A stretch of 64,000 nucleotides of DNA from Streptomyces sp. NBC_01481 (GTDB taxonomy: Bacteria; Actinomycetota; Actinomycetes; Streptomycetales; Streptomycetaceae), in the NCBI RefSeq assembly GCF_026339995.1, contig NZ_JAPEPT010000003.1:248001-312000 (forward strand), written 5' to 3'. Below are positions 15,912 to 24,428 of this stretch, in pieces. A program made the translations under genes and the position numbers. The notes below the pieces were generated by a model that was not told where the DNA came from, did not search any database, and saw only the letters and a list, made by a program, of their open reading frames with translations. Each line of letters begins with the position of its first letter. Positions within the stretch are counted from its first letter, which is position 1.

Positions 15912-17189
15912 TCACTGCTTCCCGCGGCGCGCCCGGCGCACCGCCGGGGCCGTCGAGTGCGGCAGCAGCTCGGCCGGCTCCGGCGGCCCGACCAGCTCCA
16001 CCTCGACATCCTCGGCGAAGCGGTACGGGCGGTGCGCCAGCACCTGTGCCAGATGCCGCCGCAGCCGCGACATCTCGGCCCGTACCGTCACCGTCCGCGT
16101 CGGGTCCTCGAAGATGTCCTGCGCCAGCTGGGCCGCGCTGCGCCCGTCGCGATACAGCGCCAGGACATACAGCAGCTCGGCATGGCGCGGGCTGAGCTCC
16201 TTGGCCCAGCTGCCCGCCTCGCCCGAGACGGTCACACAAGGCCGCCGGGGCAGGCTGAGATCCAGAACCACCCGGGTCGGCGCAGCGGTGGACCGCTCTT
16301 CCGGCCGTACCAGCCAGCCGCCGGGCAGCGGTTCGACCGAGCACATGCCCAGCGAGGGCAGCCAGACGCGGCTGCCGAGGGACTTCGGCAGCGGGAGCCG
16401 GCCGGGCGGCTGCATCCCGGTGACCGCGGCGGGCCAGCCGTTCACATCCACGGCCAGCGCGCGGCCCGCCAGCCGCGCGAGCAGTGGCGACGCCACCGTT
16501 CGCAGCCGGTCCAGCGCCGCGAAGTGCGCGTTGCGCAGCTCCGCCTCCGCGAGCCGGGTCACCGTGGTGACCAGCTTGAGGGTCGCCGGATGCATCGTGG
16601 CCAGCGGTCCGCTGACGTCGACCACCCCGATCAGCCTGCCGTCGCGCGGATCGGTGACCGGAGCGCCCGCACAGGTCCAGGTGTCGTGGGTCGAGACGAA
16701 GTGCTCGGCGGAGTGCACCTGGACGGGCCGCCGGGAGACCAGGGGAGTGCCGACGCCATTGGTGCCGACGAGGCTCTCGTTCCAGTCGGCGCCCAGGACG
16801 AAGCCGTGCGCGTCACCCTTGCGCAGCACCGACGATTTCCCCTCGCGCCACAGCACCCGCCCCTCCGGGTCCGCGACGACCATGATGTGCTGCGCCCCCT
16901 CCGCGATCGAGACGAGACCGTCCCGCAGGACGGGCAGCACCTCCCGCAGCGGGGATGCCTGCCGACGGCGTTCGATCTCCTCCAGCGGCAGCAGCCCGGC
17001 CCTGCGGTCCCGGTCGGGATCCACACCGCGGCGCAGCATTCGCTGCCACGACTCCTCGATGTCGGCCCGCGGGGCGACCCGGGACCGGCGCCCGCTGAGC
17101 GCGGCGTCCCGTACCCCCTTCAGCAGCCGGGTGGCTTCCCCGGTGTCCATGCCGGAGAGCCTGGCCAGGTCGAGCGGCGTGTTGTGCAC
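15912..17189 (-). CDS. GAF-domain transcriptional regulator (AcoR-like, no AAA+ domain)
   Basis: 425 residues. An N-terminal helical part with IEESWQRMLRRGVDPDR precedes a GAF-like sensor domain at about 80-220 (GADWNESLVGTNGVGTPL, typical of acetoin-type regulators). The C-terminal winged helix at about 340-400 reads SPRHAELLYVLALYRDGRSA. It resembles the N-terminal half of AcoR but has no sigma-54 ATPase. GTG start with AGGAGG 5 nt upstream. Direct GGGTTGCA repeats lie just upstream of its start. Confidence 0.82.
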   Translation of the reverse strand: MHNTPLDLARLSGMDTGEATRLLKGVRDAALSGRRSRVAPRADIEESWQRMLRRGVDPDRDRRAGLLPLEEIERRRQASPLREVLPVLRDGLVSIAEGAQHIMVVADPEGRVLWREGKSSVLRKGDAHGFVLGADWNESLVGTNGVGTPLVSRRPVQVHSAEHFVSTHDTWTCAGAPVTDPRDGRLIGVVDVSGPLATMHPATLKLVTTVTRLAEAELRNAHFAALDRLRTVASPLLARLAGRALAVDVNGWPAAVTGMQPPGRLPLPKSLGSRVWLPSLGMCSVEPLPGGWLVRPEERSTAAPTRVVLDLSLPRRPCVTVSGEAGSWAKELSPRHAELLYVLALYRDGRSAAQLAQDIFEDPTRTVTVRAEMSRLRRHLAQVLAHRPYRFAEDVEVELVGPPEPAELLPHSTAPAVRRARRGKQ

Positions 17190-17288
17190 TGGGTCCTCCT
17201 GGGCGACGCCAGCGTCCGAGCGTGGGGGCAGCCCGGCTCAATCCTGCCCGTCGCGGGCGGGAGTCCGTGGCGATACGGCGCACAAGGC

Positions 17289-17307
17289 TGCAACCCCTTG
17301 CAACCCT
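17289..17307. promoter_or_regulatory. Direct repeat TGCAACCC x2, candidate activator site
   Basis: TGCAACCCC and TGCAACCCT occur head to tail with a 10-bp period, 100 bp upstream of the GAF regulator start. A helical-turn period on the promoter side of a regulator gene suggests a binding site, perhaps autoregulatory. A GTGCAC-flanked palindrome (CACCGG-TTCG-CCGGTG) lies nearby at 17344-17359. Confidence 0.35.
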
Positions 17308-17393
17308 CGCGAACGGGCGTGCGCTTGTACGAAGGTGACGGTGCACCGGTTCGCCGGTGGTCGTGCACCGCACAGCGGCGCATGACGGAGCGC

Positions 17394-17425
17394 GGGGTGG
17401 TGCCGTGTCGGCGCAGCACCACCCC
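17394..17425 (-). terminator. Probable terminator of the acyl-CoA dehydrogenase gene
   Basis: A 10-bp perfect stem GGGGTGGTGC / GCACCACCCC with a 12-nt loop, 65 nt past the stop of the acyl-CoA dehydrogenase gene. No clear U-tract, as is common in this genus. A second imperfect inverted repeat with TGGGGCG/CGCCCCA ends spans about 17432-17483. Confidence 0.5.
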
Positions 17426-17489
17426 GACAGCCCTGGGGCGTGTTTGAGAAGTCGCTACCTCCCCAGCGACGCCTGGCACGCCCCAGCCG

Positions 17490-19124
17490 TCACACCACGG
17501 CTCGCGCCCGCTCCACGACCGACGCCAGATCGAGCGTGTGCGGCAGCGTGCCGAAGGCAGTGCCCCAGTCCCCGCCCAGCCGTGAGGCGCAGAACGCGTC
17601 CGCCACCTCCGGCGGCGCCCAGCGCACCAGCAGCGACCCCTGAAGCACCAGTGCCATCCGCTCCACCAGCCTGCGCGCCCGTGCCTCGATGCCGTCCAGA
17701 TCGGCCAGTTCACTCAGCAGATCCTTGATCGCCGCATCGAGCCGGTGATCGGCGCCCCGTGCCTTTCCGACCTCCTGCAGGAAGGCGTTCAGCGCCTGCG
17801 GCTCCCTCTGGATCGCACGCAGCACGTCCAGCGCCTGTACGTTGCCCGAGCCCTCCCAGATCGAGTTGAGCGGCGACTCGCGCAGCAGCCGTGGCAGCCC
17901 CGACTCCTCGACATAGCCGTTGCCGCCCAGACACTCCAGTGCCTCGGCCACGGTCGGCGTACAGCGCTTGGTCACCCAGTACTTGGCGGCGGGCACCGCG
18001 AGCCGCAGGAAGGCCCGCTCCTCCTCCGTATCGGCGTCGTACGCGGCGGCGAGCCGCAGCGCCAGCGTCGTGGCGGCCTCCGACTCCAGCGCCAGATCGG
18101 CCAGTACGTTGCGCATCAGCGGCTTGTCGATCAACAGCCCGCCGAACGCGCTGCGATAGGCGCTGTGGTGGATCGCCTGCGCCACCGACTGCCGCATCAG
18201 CGCGGCCGATCCCACAACACAGTCCAGCCGGGTCGCGGCCACCATCTCGATGATGGTGCGCACCCCGCGGCCCTCCTCGCCGACCCGGCGCGCCCAGGTG
18301 CCCTCGAACTCGACCTCGCTCGACGCGTTGGACTTGTTGCCGAGCTTGTCCTTGAGCCGCTGGATCCGGAACACGTTCCGGGTCCCGTCCTCAAGGACCC
18401 GCGGCACCAGGAAGCAGGTCAGACCACCGGATGCCTGGGCGAGTACCAGAAAGCCGTCACACATCGGAGCGGAGCAGAACCACTTGTGACCGGTGAGCAG
18501 GTACTCCCCGTCGCCGGCGATCGGCTCGGCCCGGGTCGTATTGGCTCTGACGTCGCTGCCGCCCTGCTTCTCCGTCATCCCCATCCCGAACAGGGACCCC
18601 GCCTTCACCGAGGCAGGCCTCAGCCCCTGCTCGTACACCTCGGACGTCAGCCGCGGCTCCCACTGGGCGGCCAGCGCCGGGTCCGTCCGCAGCGCGGGCA
18701 CCGAGGCGTGTGTCATCGACACCGGGCAGCCGTGCCCGGCCTCGGCCTGCGTCCACACCAGGAACCCGGCCGCCCGGCGCACATGCCCGGCCGGCCGGCC
18801 CCAGGCATTGGTCAGCCCGGACGAGACGGCCTTGCCCAGCAGCCGGTGCCAGGCCGGATGGAACTCGACCTCGTCGATGCGGTTCCCGTACCGGTCGTGC
18901 GTCCGCAGTTTTGGCGGATTCTCGTTGGCCTGCACCCCCCATTCCTGGGCCTGGGCGGAGCCTGCGGTGCGCCCGAGGAGCGAAAGGTCCTCCCGTACAC
19001 CGTCGAGGAGTTCGGGAGCGACATGCCGCTCCACGCCCTCCGTGAGGGCCTGGTCGGACGTGTAGACGTCGTACCCCACCAGGGGCGGAGCCTGGTTGGT
19101 CACTGTGTGGGTGCTGGGTGCCAT
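17490..19124 (-). CDS. Acyl-CoA dehydrogenase, AidB-like
   Basis: 544 residues, longer than ordinary acyl-CoA dehydrogenases and matching the AidB/DNA-alkylation-response subgroup: FLVWTQAEAGHGCPVSMTH, GMTEKQGGSDVRANTT, and a terminal ECLGGNGYVEESGLPRLLRES followed by NSIWEGSGNVQALDVLR. It is a cytosolic FAD flavoprotein; AidB members bind DNA and may neutralise alkylating agents, but the true substrate is unknown. Start ATG 19124. Head-to-head with the BrkB gene. Confidence 0.92.
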   Translation of the reverse strand: MAPSTHTVTNQAPPLVGYDVYTSDQALTEGVERHVAPELLDGVREDLSLLGRTAGSAQAQEWGVQANENPPKLRTHDRYGNRIDEVEFHPAWHRLLGKAVSSGLTNAWGRPAGHVRRAAGFLVWTQAEAGHGCPVSMTHASVPALRTDPALAAQWEPRLTSEVYEQGLRPASVKAGSLFGMGMTEKQGGSDVRANTTRAEPIAGDGEYLLTGHKWFCSAPMCDGFLVLAQASGGLTCFLVPRVLEDGTRNVFRIQRLKDKLGNKSNASSEVEFEGTWARRVGEEGRGVRTIIEMVAATRLDCVVGSAALMRQSVAQAIHHSAYRSAFGGLLIDKPLMRNVLADLALESEAATTLALRLAAAYDADTEEERAFLRLAVPAAKYWVTKRCTPTVAEALECLGGNGYVEESGLPRLLRESPLNSIWEGSGNVQALDVLRAIQREPQALNAFLQEVGKARGADHRLDAAIKDLLSELADLDGIEARARRLVERMALVLQGSLLVRWAPPEVADAFCASRLGGDWGTAFGTLPHTLDLASVVERARAVV

Positions 19125-19141
19125 GCCGCTACGGTAAGGAG

Positions 19142-20326
19142 GTGCAGGCAGCAAACGAAACACCCGAGCGGCCATCGGGCCGACTCCACCGGGCCCGGGT
19201 CCTCTACCGCAACGTCTCGAAGCGGAAGATGGCATGGCTGCTGCTGAAAGACACGGTCAATTCGTGCATCGAGTACCGCATCCTCGGCCTCGCCGCCGAG
19301 GCGGCGTTCTTCACGCTGCTGTCGCTTCCGCCGCTGCTGCTCGGCGTGATCGGTCTCCTCGGCTACGTCGACGACTGGACCGACACCACGACCGTCGCCT
19401 CGATCGAGGAGAACATCCTGGACGCCGTCGGCACGGTCCTGTCCGAGCGTGGCGTCAACGAGATCGCCAAGCCCCTGCTGGAGGACGTCACCCACGGCGG
19501 CCGGCCGGACATCATCTCCATCGGCTTCGCCATCGCCCTGTGGTCGGGGTCGCGGGCGGTCAACGTCTTCATCGACACGATCACCGTGATGTACGGCCTC
19601 GACGGCCAGCGCGGCATCGTCGCCACCCGGCTGCTCGCCTTCCTGCTCTACATCGTCGCCCTGCTGATCGGCGCGGTGGTGCTGCCGCTGGCGGTCGTCG
19701 GCCCGGACAGGGTGGTGGAGCTGCCGTGGGGCACGGAAGTCGTCAGCGTCCTGTACTGGCCGGTGGTCACCCTGCTCTCGGTCGCCTTCCTGACCACGCT
19801 CTACCACGTGTCCGTCCCCGTCCGCTCCCCGTGGATCGAGGACGTGCCCGGCGCGCTGGTGGCGCTGGGGATGTGGGTGCTCGGCAGCTTCCTGCTGCGT
19901 ATCTACCTCACCAGCACGGTCGAGGGCCCCACGATCTACGGCTCGCTCGCCGCCCCCATCGCTGTCCTGCTCTGGATCGGCCTCACCGCCTTCGCGGTCC
20001 TGGTGGGCGCGGCGGTCAACGCCGCGATCGACCGCGTCTGGCCGTCGCTGGCCACGGCGGCGGCCCGCGCGGCCAACGAGCGGCTGCGCGCTGCCAACGC
20101 GGCGGAGCTCGTGGCACGGGCGAAGGCGGCGCATGTCTTCAATGACGACGGCGAGGACGACGAGGAGGACGAAGACGGGGAGGGGGACGGGGGAGGCGGC
20201 GGGGACATGCCCTCGGAGTTCCCCGAACGGTGGTCGCGCTTCCTGCCGCCCGACGACGTCAGGTCCCGGCTGCACACGGGCCGGGACAACGGCCGGGACA
20301 GCCGCGACAAGGAGAACAAGGACTAG
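19142..20326 (+). CDS. YihY/BrkB family membrane protein
   Basis: About 394 residues. A polar N-terminus is followed by the conserved CIEYRILGLAAEAAFFTLLS segment and about six membrane helices. The tail is highly acidic (DDGEDDEEDEDGEGDG) and then basic. The family resembles RNase BN-annotated inner-membrane proteins of unsettled function. Start is uncertain: GTG 19142 directly abuts AAGGAG, while GTG 19118 overlaps the divergent gene; a leaderless mRNA is possible. Its TAG stop is part of the edge of the adjacent repeat element. Confidence 0.88.
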   Translation: MQAANETPERPSGRLHRARVLYRNVSKRKMAWLLLKDTVNSCIEYRILGLAAEAAFFTLLSLPPLLLGVIGLLGYVDDWTDTTTVASIEENILDAVGTVLSERGVNEIAKPLLEDVTHGGRPDIISIGFAIALWSGSRAVNVFIDTITVMYGLDGQRGIVATRLLAFLLYIVALLIGAVVLPLAVVGPDRVVELPWGTEVVSVLYWPVVTLLSVAFLTTLYHVSVPVRSPWIEDVPGALVALGMWVLGSFLLRIYLTSTVEGPTIYGSLAAPIAVLLWIGLTAFAVLVGAAVNAAIDRVWPSLATAAARAANERLRAANAAELVARAKAAHVFNDDGEDDEEDEDGEGDGGGGGDMPSEFPERWSRFLPPDDVRSRLHTGRDNGRDSRDKENKD

Positions 20327-20541
20327 GGCCTGTCGTTCGGACCTTGCCGGGTTCGCGTGCCCTGGCACGCACTCCCCCGTAGCCCTTCGGGCACGGGAGG
20401 TGCCCCCATGCCGCGTTGCGTCAGTCGCCGACGCTCCGCGTCGGCTCCTTTCTCCGCCTTGCGACCGCACGCACCACAGTGACATCAGCCGCTCCGCGGC
20501 GGGCCGCTCACTGATCCGGCCTGATCCAAACGACAGGCCCT
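20325..20541. repeat. MITE-like intergenic element, copy 1
   Basis: About 217 bp with ends AGGGCCTGTCGTT and AACGACAGGCCCT, a perfect 13-bp terminal inverted repeat that extends imperfectly inward (GGACC versus GGATC). No ORF. It fills most of the convergent gap between the BrkB gene and the FAD-subunit gene. Internal blocks such as GCGTGCCCTGGCACG, GTCAGTCGCC and TGATCCGGCCTGATC are shared with the copy at 53786-53976. The left end includes the last two bases of the BrkB TAG stop. A hairpin module is nested at 20373-20409. Confidence 0.75.
20373..20409 (+). repeat. Nested hairpin module (copy A)
   Basis: A 37-nt module TCCCCC...GGGAGGTGCCCCCAT with a stem CCCGT/(A bulge)/GCCC, loop TTC, then GGGCACGGG. 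The same module type occurs at 31781-31818, 31986-32016 (minus), 47551-47588 (minus) and 53878-53907. Its position within the MITE-like element differs from that in the other copy. Confidence 0.6.
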
Positions 20542-20605
20542 GGCGGCCGGGCGGTAGCCGGACCCGACACCCATGGGTACGTCCCCGCGCCAACCGGCCC
20601 TGATA

Positions 20606-21562
20606 TCAGGTGGTATCGGCCCGGAACGCCGTTTCGAGCACGTCGAGCACGATGTCGCGAAGCAGCTCCACCTTGTAGCGGGTCTGCGGCAGAGGTGAGC
20701 AATGTTCAGTGGCCGCGGTCGCGGCGGTGAACAGGTTCTCGGGGGTCGGCTCGCGCCCGAGCAGGGCATCCTCGACGTCCGGCAGCCGCAGCGGGGTGTG
20801 GGCGATGCCGCCCGCGGCGACGGCGACCGTGGTGACGATGCCGTCGGAGACGATCACGCGGGCCACCGCTTCGACGAGTGGCCATTCGGCCCTGGCGCGG
20901 CTGATGGCCCGGTTGTACGCGGCACGTTCGCCGGGGAGGGGAGCCGGCAGGGTGACGGCGGTGAGGATCTGCTGCGGGGCGAGCAGATGGTCTCGGGTGG
21001 GGTCGGATCCGTCGCCGTACAGGTCCGCCACGGGGAGGGCTCCCCGTTCGTGAACGTCGACCTGGGCGTCGTAGCTGAGCAGGGCGATCGCGATCGACGA
21101 GGGGTGCGGTGCGATGCAGGGGCCTTGGTCGATCACCGCGGCGTGCAGGTGGACCCCGGTGCGCGCCGGACAGCCGTCGCCGCCGTCGCGGTAGCAACTG
21201 AAGTGCGGATTGCGGTAGTACCAGCAGCGGTTGTGCTGGAGCAGATTGCCGCCCAAGGTGCCTGCGTTACGGATCTGCGGTGTGGCCAGGGCGCCCGCGG
21301 TCATCGTCAGGGCCGGGTAGTCCGCCTGCAGCCAGGGGTCCTCGGCGAGTTCGGCCACACCGGTCAACGCGCCTATCCGCGTGGTCCCTTCGGCCTGGCG
21401 GGTGATGCCCCGCAGGGCGGGAAGCAGGGGAATCTGGACAGACGCGCCGCGCGTGACTCCGCCACGCCGGCGGGCGACAGTGTCGGTGCCACCGGCGCGC
21501 AGCTCTCCGCCGTTGTCGGCAACGACGGCCGCGGCCTCGTCGAGAGTGCGGGGCTGGTTCAC
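20606..21562 (-). CDS. FAD-binding subunit of PaoB/YagS-type molybdenum hydroxylase
   Basis: 318 residues with the FAD-binding motifs AGGTDTVARRRGG (near residue 25) and ATPQIRNAGTLGGNLLQ. It carries Cys residues in NRCWYYR, HFSC, DGCPA and GPCIAPHPSS; in PaoB-like subunits this region holds an extra [4Fe-4S] cluster. It passes electrons between the Fe-S and FAD centres. GTG start 21562 overlaps the stop of the fused subunit gene by 4 nt, so the complex is translated as one unit. Confidence 0.88.
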   Translation of the reverse strand: MNQPRTLDEAAAVVADNGGELRAGGTDTVARRRGGVTRGASVQIPLLPALRGITRQAEGTTRIGALTGVAELAEDPWLQADYPALTMTAGALATPQIRNAGTLGGNLLQHNRCWYYRNPHFSCYRDGGDGCPARTGVHLHAAVIDQGPCIAPHPSSIAIALLSYDAQVDVHERGALPVADLYGDGSDPTRDHLLAPQQILTAVTLPAPLPGERAAYNRAISRARAEWPLVEAVARVIVSDGIVTTVAVAAGGIAHTPLRLPDVEDALLGREPTPENLFTAATAATEHCSPLPQTRYKVELLRDIVLDVLETAFRADTT

Positions 21563-24141
21563 GGGCGCAGTCCTTCCAGGAGGCGGTCCGGGCGGATCGG
21601 CAGGTGGTGGGGGCGCCACCCGGTGGCGGCGTGGACGGCGTTGCCGATGGCTGCCGCTACCGGCATCGTCGAGACCTCTCCCAGGCCGACCCCGCCGCCG
21701 TCGGCGTGCTCGAAACCCGCCTCGTGGAAGTGGATGTCGATCTCGGGGATGTCGCCGATGCCGGGGATGCGGTAGTCCTCGAGGTTGTCGCTCAGCAGGA
21801 CACCGGTCAGCGGGTCGGTGATGCGCTCCTCGTACAGGGCGTACCCGATGCCTTGGATGACGCCGCCCTGGCACTGACTGCGGGCCAGCGCCGGCGAGTA
21901 GATGTGGCCGGCGGCGATCCCGCCCCACACGCGCGTGACCCGCGTCCGGCCGAGGCGGGTGTCGACCTCGACCTCGGTGACATGGACAGCGCCGGTGAAT
22001 CCCCGGCCGACGACCAGGTGGTCGAGTTCCACGGGCGTGACATAGCCGCGGCGGTCCCGTGGGCGACTGCCGACCACCCGAAGGCCCTCGGCGTCGGCGA
22101 GACGCTGCTCCAGTGATCCGCCGGTGCCGCGCGACTCGGCCTTGTCGGCCAGCGCGGAACGCAGGCGAACGGCCGCGTCGCGGGCGGCCGGGCCGATGGA
22201 GGCGGTGGTGCGGCTGCCGCCCGAAGCGGGCCCGTGGACGGTCCCGGTCCGGCCGATGTCCACGCGGACCCTCCCCGGCGGCAGTCCCAGTTCGGCGACG
22301 ATCACATCCGCGATGACGGACCGGGAGCCCTGGCCCATGTCCTGGGTGGTCGTCCGGGCGACCACGATGCCGTCCTCGACGGTGAGCTCGATCTGCGTGC
22401 CGCGGTCGAGGAAGTACATCCAGTTGGCGGCGGCGACGCCCACTCCGCGCCGGAAGCGACCGGTCTGGGAACCGGCGGCGGGCCGCCCGGTCCACATCGG
22501 AAGAGCCGCTGCCAGGTCGTACAGGGCCCGCCGCTTGGAGTTGCCGTCCCAGCGGTGGCGCAGCGCGATGGGATCCTCCCCGATGCGGTGGGCCATTTCG
22601 TCGACGGTCTGCTCCAGGACCCACGCCAGCGGCGGACCGCCCGGCCCGCGGAACGGGGTGGCGGGTGGCCGGTGGGTGACGATGTCGTAGTCCCGGAGCC
22701 GCCGCGGGGCGTGCCCGTACATGAACCGGGCCAGAGCGGCTACCCCCGAGCCGATGGAGGTGCCACCGTCTCCGTGCACATCGAGGGTCAGCGCGGCCAG
22801 CTTCCCGTCGCCGTCGGTGAGCATGGCGATGTCGGCCCGGGCGCCGGGCCGGTAACCGCCGTCGGTGAGTTCCTCGGCCCGGCCCAGGACGACCCGCACC
22901 GGGGCGGCATGGCGCCGGGCCAGTTCCGCAGCGGCGACGATCTCGCTGGTCAGGGTGAGCTTCGAACCGAAGCCGCCTCCGACGTGCTCCGCGGAGACAT
23001 GCACCTGCTCGGGCTTCAGACCGAATCGCTCGGCGGCCCGCTCGGCGACCACGCCGACGGCCTGGGTGGAGACCCAGAGATGCAGCTCGCCGCGCCTGTC
23101 CCACGAAGCCAGGCACGCGTGCGGCTCCAATGGCGTGTGCACCTGTGGTTCGGCGGTGAACCTGGCCTCGACCAGCCGGTCCTCGCCCTGCTCGCGGGCC
23201 TGCTGGATCCTCTTCACGGCGAGGCCGCCGCGCCAGTTCATCGGCACCGGGCCCCGTACGTTCCCGTGCCACCTCGCGGGAATCGACAGTGCCTCGGACG
23301 ACTTGGGAGCCTGCTTCCGCTCCTGCTTCGTGGGATAGACCACGGGACTGTCCGGGAGCTCGGCCAGGTGCAGGTCCACGACAGCCGGCAGTACCTCGTA
23401 GGCCACCTGGATCCGCTCGGCGGCGGCCTGGGCCGCGGACAGGCTCTCGGCGGCCACGGCGGCGATCGGCTGGCCGACGTAGCGGACCGTACGGTCGGCG
23501 GGCAGGAGATCGACCACCCGGTCGCCGCCCGTCACCGACGTGACGCGGGCGTGCGGGTGCCGGGAGCGGACGATGACCCCCTCGAGGAGGCCGTCCATGT
23601 GGACATCCGTCGTGTACAGCGCTGTGCCGTTGATCTTCGCCATCGCCTCGACGCGGGGCGGCGGAGCGTCATCGGTGTCGTGGGCGCCGGTACACGCCGC
23701 GGCGACGGCGGCGTAGATCCCCTCGTACGCGCCACAGCGACACAGGTGTCCCGCCAGCGCTGAGGCGATCTCGGCCCGCGACGGGGCGGTGTCGCCGTGC
23801 TCGGCCCGCCGGCGGTCCACGAAGCTCGTGGCCTCCATGACGAAACCGGGCGTGCAGTAGCCGCACTGCAGGGCGTCATGGGCGGCGAACGCCCGCTGCA
23901 CAGGGTGCTTGCCGTGCAGACCTTCCACTGTGGTGACCGACGCGCCCTCCAGGGCGGACGCCGGGGTCAGGCACGCCACCGTGGGGACACCGTCGACGTG
24001 CACGGTGCAGGCACCGCACACGCCCGCCCCGCAGACCAGCTTGGTCCCCGTCAGACCCAGCGTCTCGCGCAGGAGCTGGACCGCGGTGGCGTCCGCTTCA
24101 CCCCCGACCTGACAGGCGGATCCATTGACCGTGACATCCAT
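21559..24141 (-). CDS. Fused [2Fe-2S] and molybdopterin subunits of an aldehyde/xanthine oxidase-type enzyme
   Basis: 860 residues. Residues 1-150 are a two-cluster ferredoxin-like small subunit (LVCGAGVCGACTVHVDG; CGYCTPGF; CRCGAYEG). A linker leads to the large Mo domain from about 160, with VGQPIAAVAAES, GGGFGSKLTLTSE, FRGPGGPPLAWVLEQ and the catalytic-Glu loop VGLGEVSTMP near the C-terminus. Usually these are separate PaoA and PaoC chains. No Tat signal, so probably cytosolic. Likely oxidises aldehydes or N-heterocycles; the substrate is not evident. Confidence 0.92.
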   Translation of the reverse strand: MDVTVNGSACQVGGEADATAVQLLRETLGLTGTKLVCGAGVCGACTVHVDGVPTVACLTPASALEGASVTTVEGLHGKHPVQRAFAAHDALQCGYCTPGFVMEATSFVDRRRAEHGDTAPSRAEIASALAGHLCRCGAYEGIYAAVAAACTGAHDTDDAPPPRVEAMAKINGTALYTTDVHMDGLLEGVIVRSRHPHARVTSVTGGDRVVDLLPADRTVRYVGQPIAAVAAESLSAAQAAAERIQVAYEVLPAVVDLHLAELPDSPVVYPTKQERKQAPKSSEALSIPARWHGNVRGPVPMNWRGGLAVKRIQQAREQGEDRLVEARFTAEPQVHTPLEPHACLASWDRRGELHLWVSTQAVGVVAERAAERFGLKPEQVHVSAEHVGGGFGSKLTLTSEIVAAAELARRHAAPVRVVLGRAEELTDGGYRPGARADIAMLTDGDGKLAALTLDVHGDGGTSIGSGVAALARFMYGHAPRRLRDYDIVTHRPPATPFRGPGGPPLAWVLEQTVDEMAHRIGEDPIALRHRWDGNSKRRALYDLAAALPMWTGRPAAGSQTGRFRRGVGVAAANWMYFLDRGTQIELTVEDGIVVARTTTQDMGQGSRSVIADVIVAELGLPPGRVRVDIGRTGTVHGPASGGSRTTASIGPAARDAAVRLRSALADKAESRGTGGSLEQRLADAEGLRVVGSRPRDRRGYVTPVELDHLVVGRGFTGAVHVTEVEVDTRLGRTRVTRVWGGIAAGHIYSPALARSQCQGGVIQGIGYALYEERITDPLTGVLLSDNLEDYRIPGIGDIPEIDIHFHEAGFEHADGGGVGLGEVSTMPVAAAIGNAVHAATGWRPHHLPIRPDRLLEGLRP

Positions 24142-24256
24142 GGGCAAAGTCCTTGAAAGATCTGGAAGAGGGGAGAAGTGGCTCTTCGGCCTGCCGCTGC
24201 CGCGCGGCCCGCTTGCTGCAGTCGGGACCACTGTGGTGGTTCGAGGGCGCGACGGG

Positions 24257-24275
24257 ATGAGTAACTTTTGCTCAT
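24257..24275. promoter_or_regulatory. Inverted repeat ATGAG-N9-CTCAT, candidate operator
   Basis: Five-bp arms separated by 9 nt, 116 bp upstream of the fused hydroxylase gene and inside the 287-bp divergent gap to the TetR gene. It could be the TetR protein's site on the hydroxylase promoter. The arms are short, so this is tentative. Confidence 0.25.
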
Positions 24276-24392
24276 TTCGGCTCTGGTGCGCGGCTCCGAT
24301 CAGCTCCTCCCGCAAGTAAACCGTCGCGATCGCGCGGCCGCTCGTCGGCGAAACCCCGCACCCGGGTGCGGTCCTCCGTACCATCCAGCGTC

Positions 24393-24427
24393 TTGAGCAT
24401 TCTGACGTTTCGTGCATAGAGTGTCAG
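24393..24427 (+). promoter_or_regulatory. Candidate promoter and operator of the TetR gene
   Basis: TTGAGC (24393-24398), 16 nt, then CATAGA (24415-24420) resemble -35 and -10 boxes. A start site about 7 nt on would fall at or just before the GTG 24429, giving a leaderless mRNA; no ribosome site is seen. An inverted repeat CTGAC-N16-GTCAG (24402-24427) overlaps the -10 box, as expected for autorepression. Confidence 0.4.
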
Positions 24428-24428
24428 C

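Noticed and set aside
20325..20541. Treating the repeat as a truncated insertion sequence
   Set aside because: No transposase-like reading frame in either strand, and the second copy is of similar size with intact ends, so a MITE-like description fits better.
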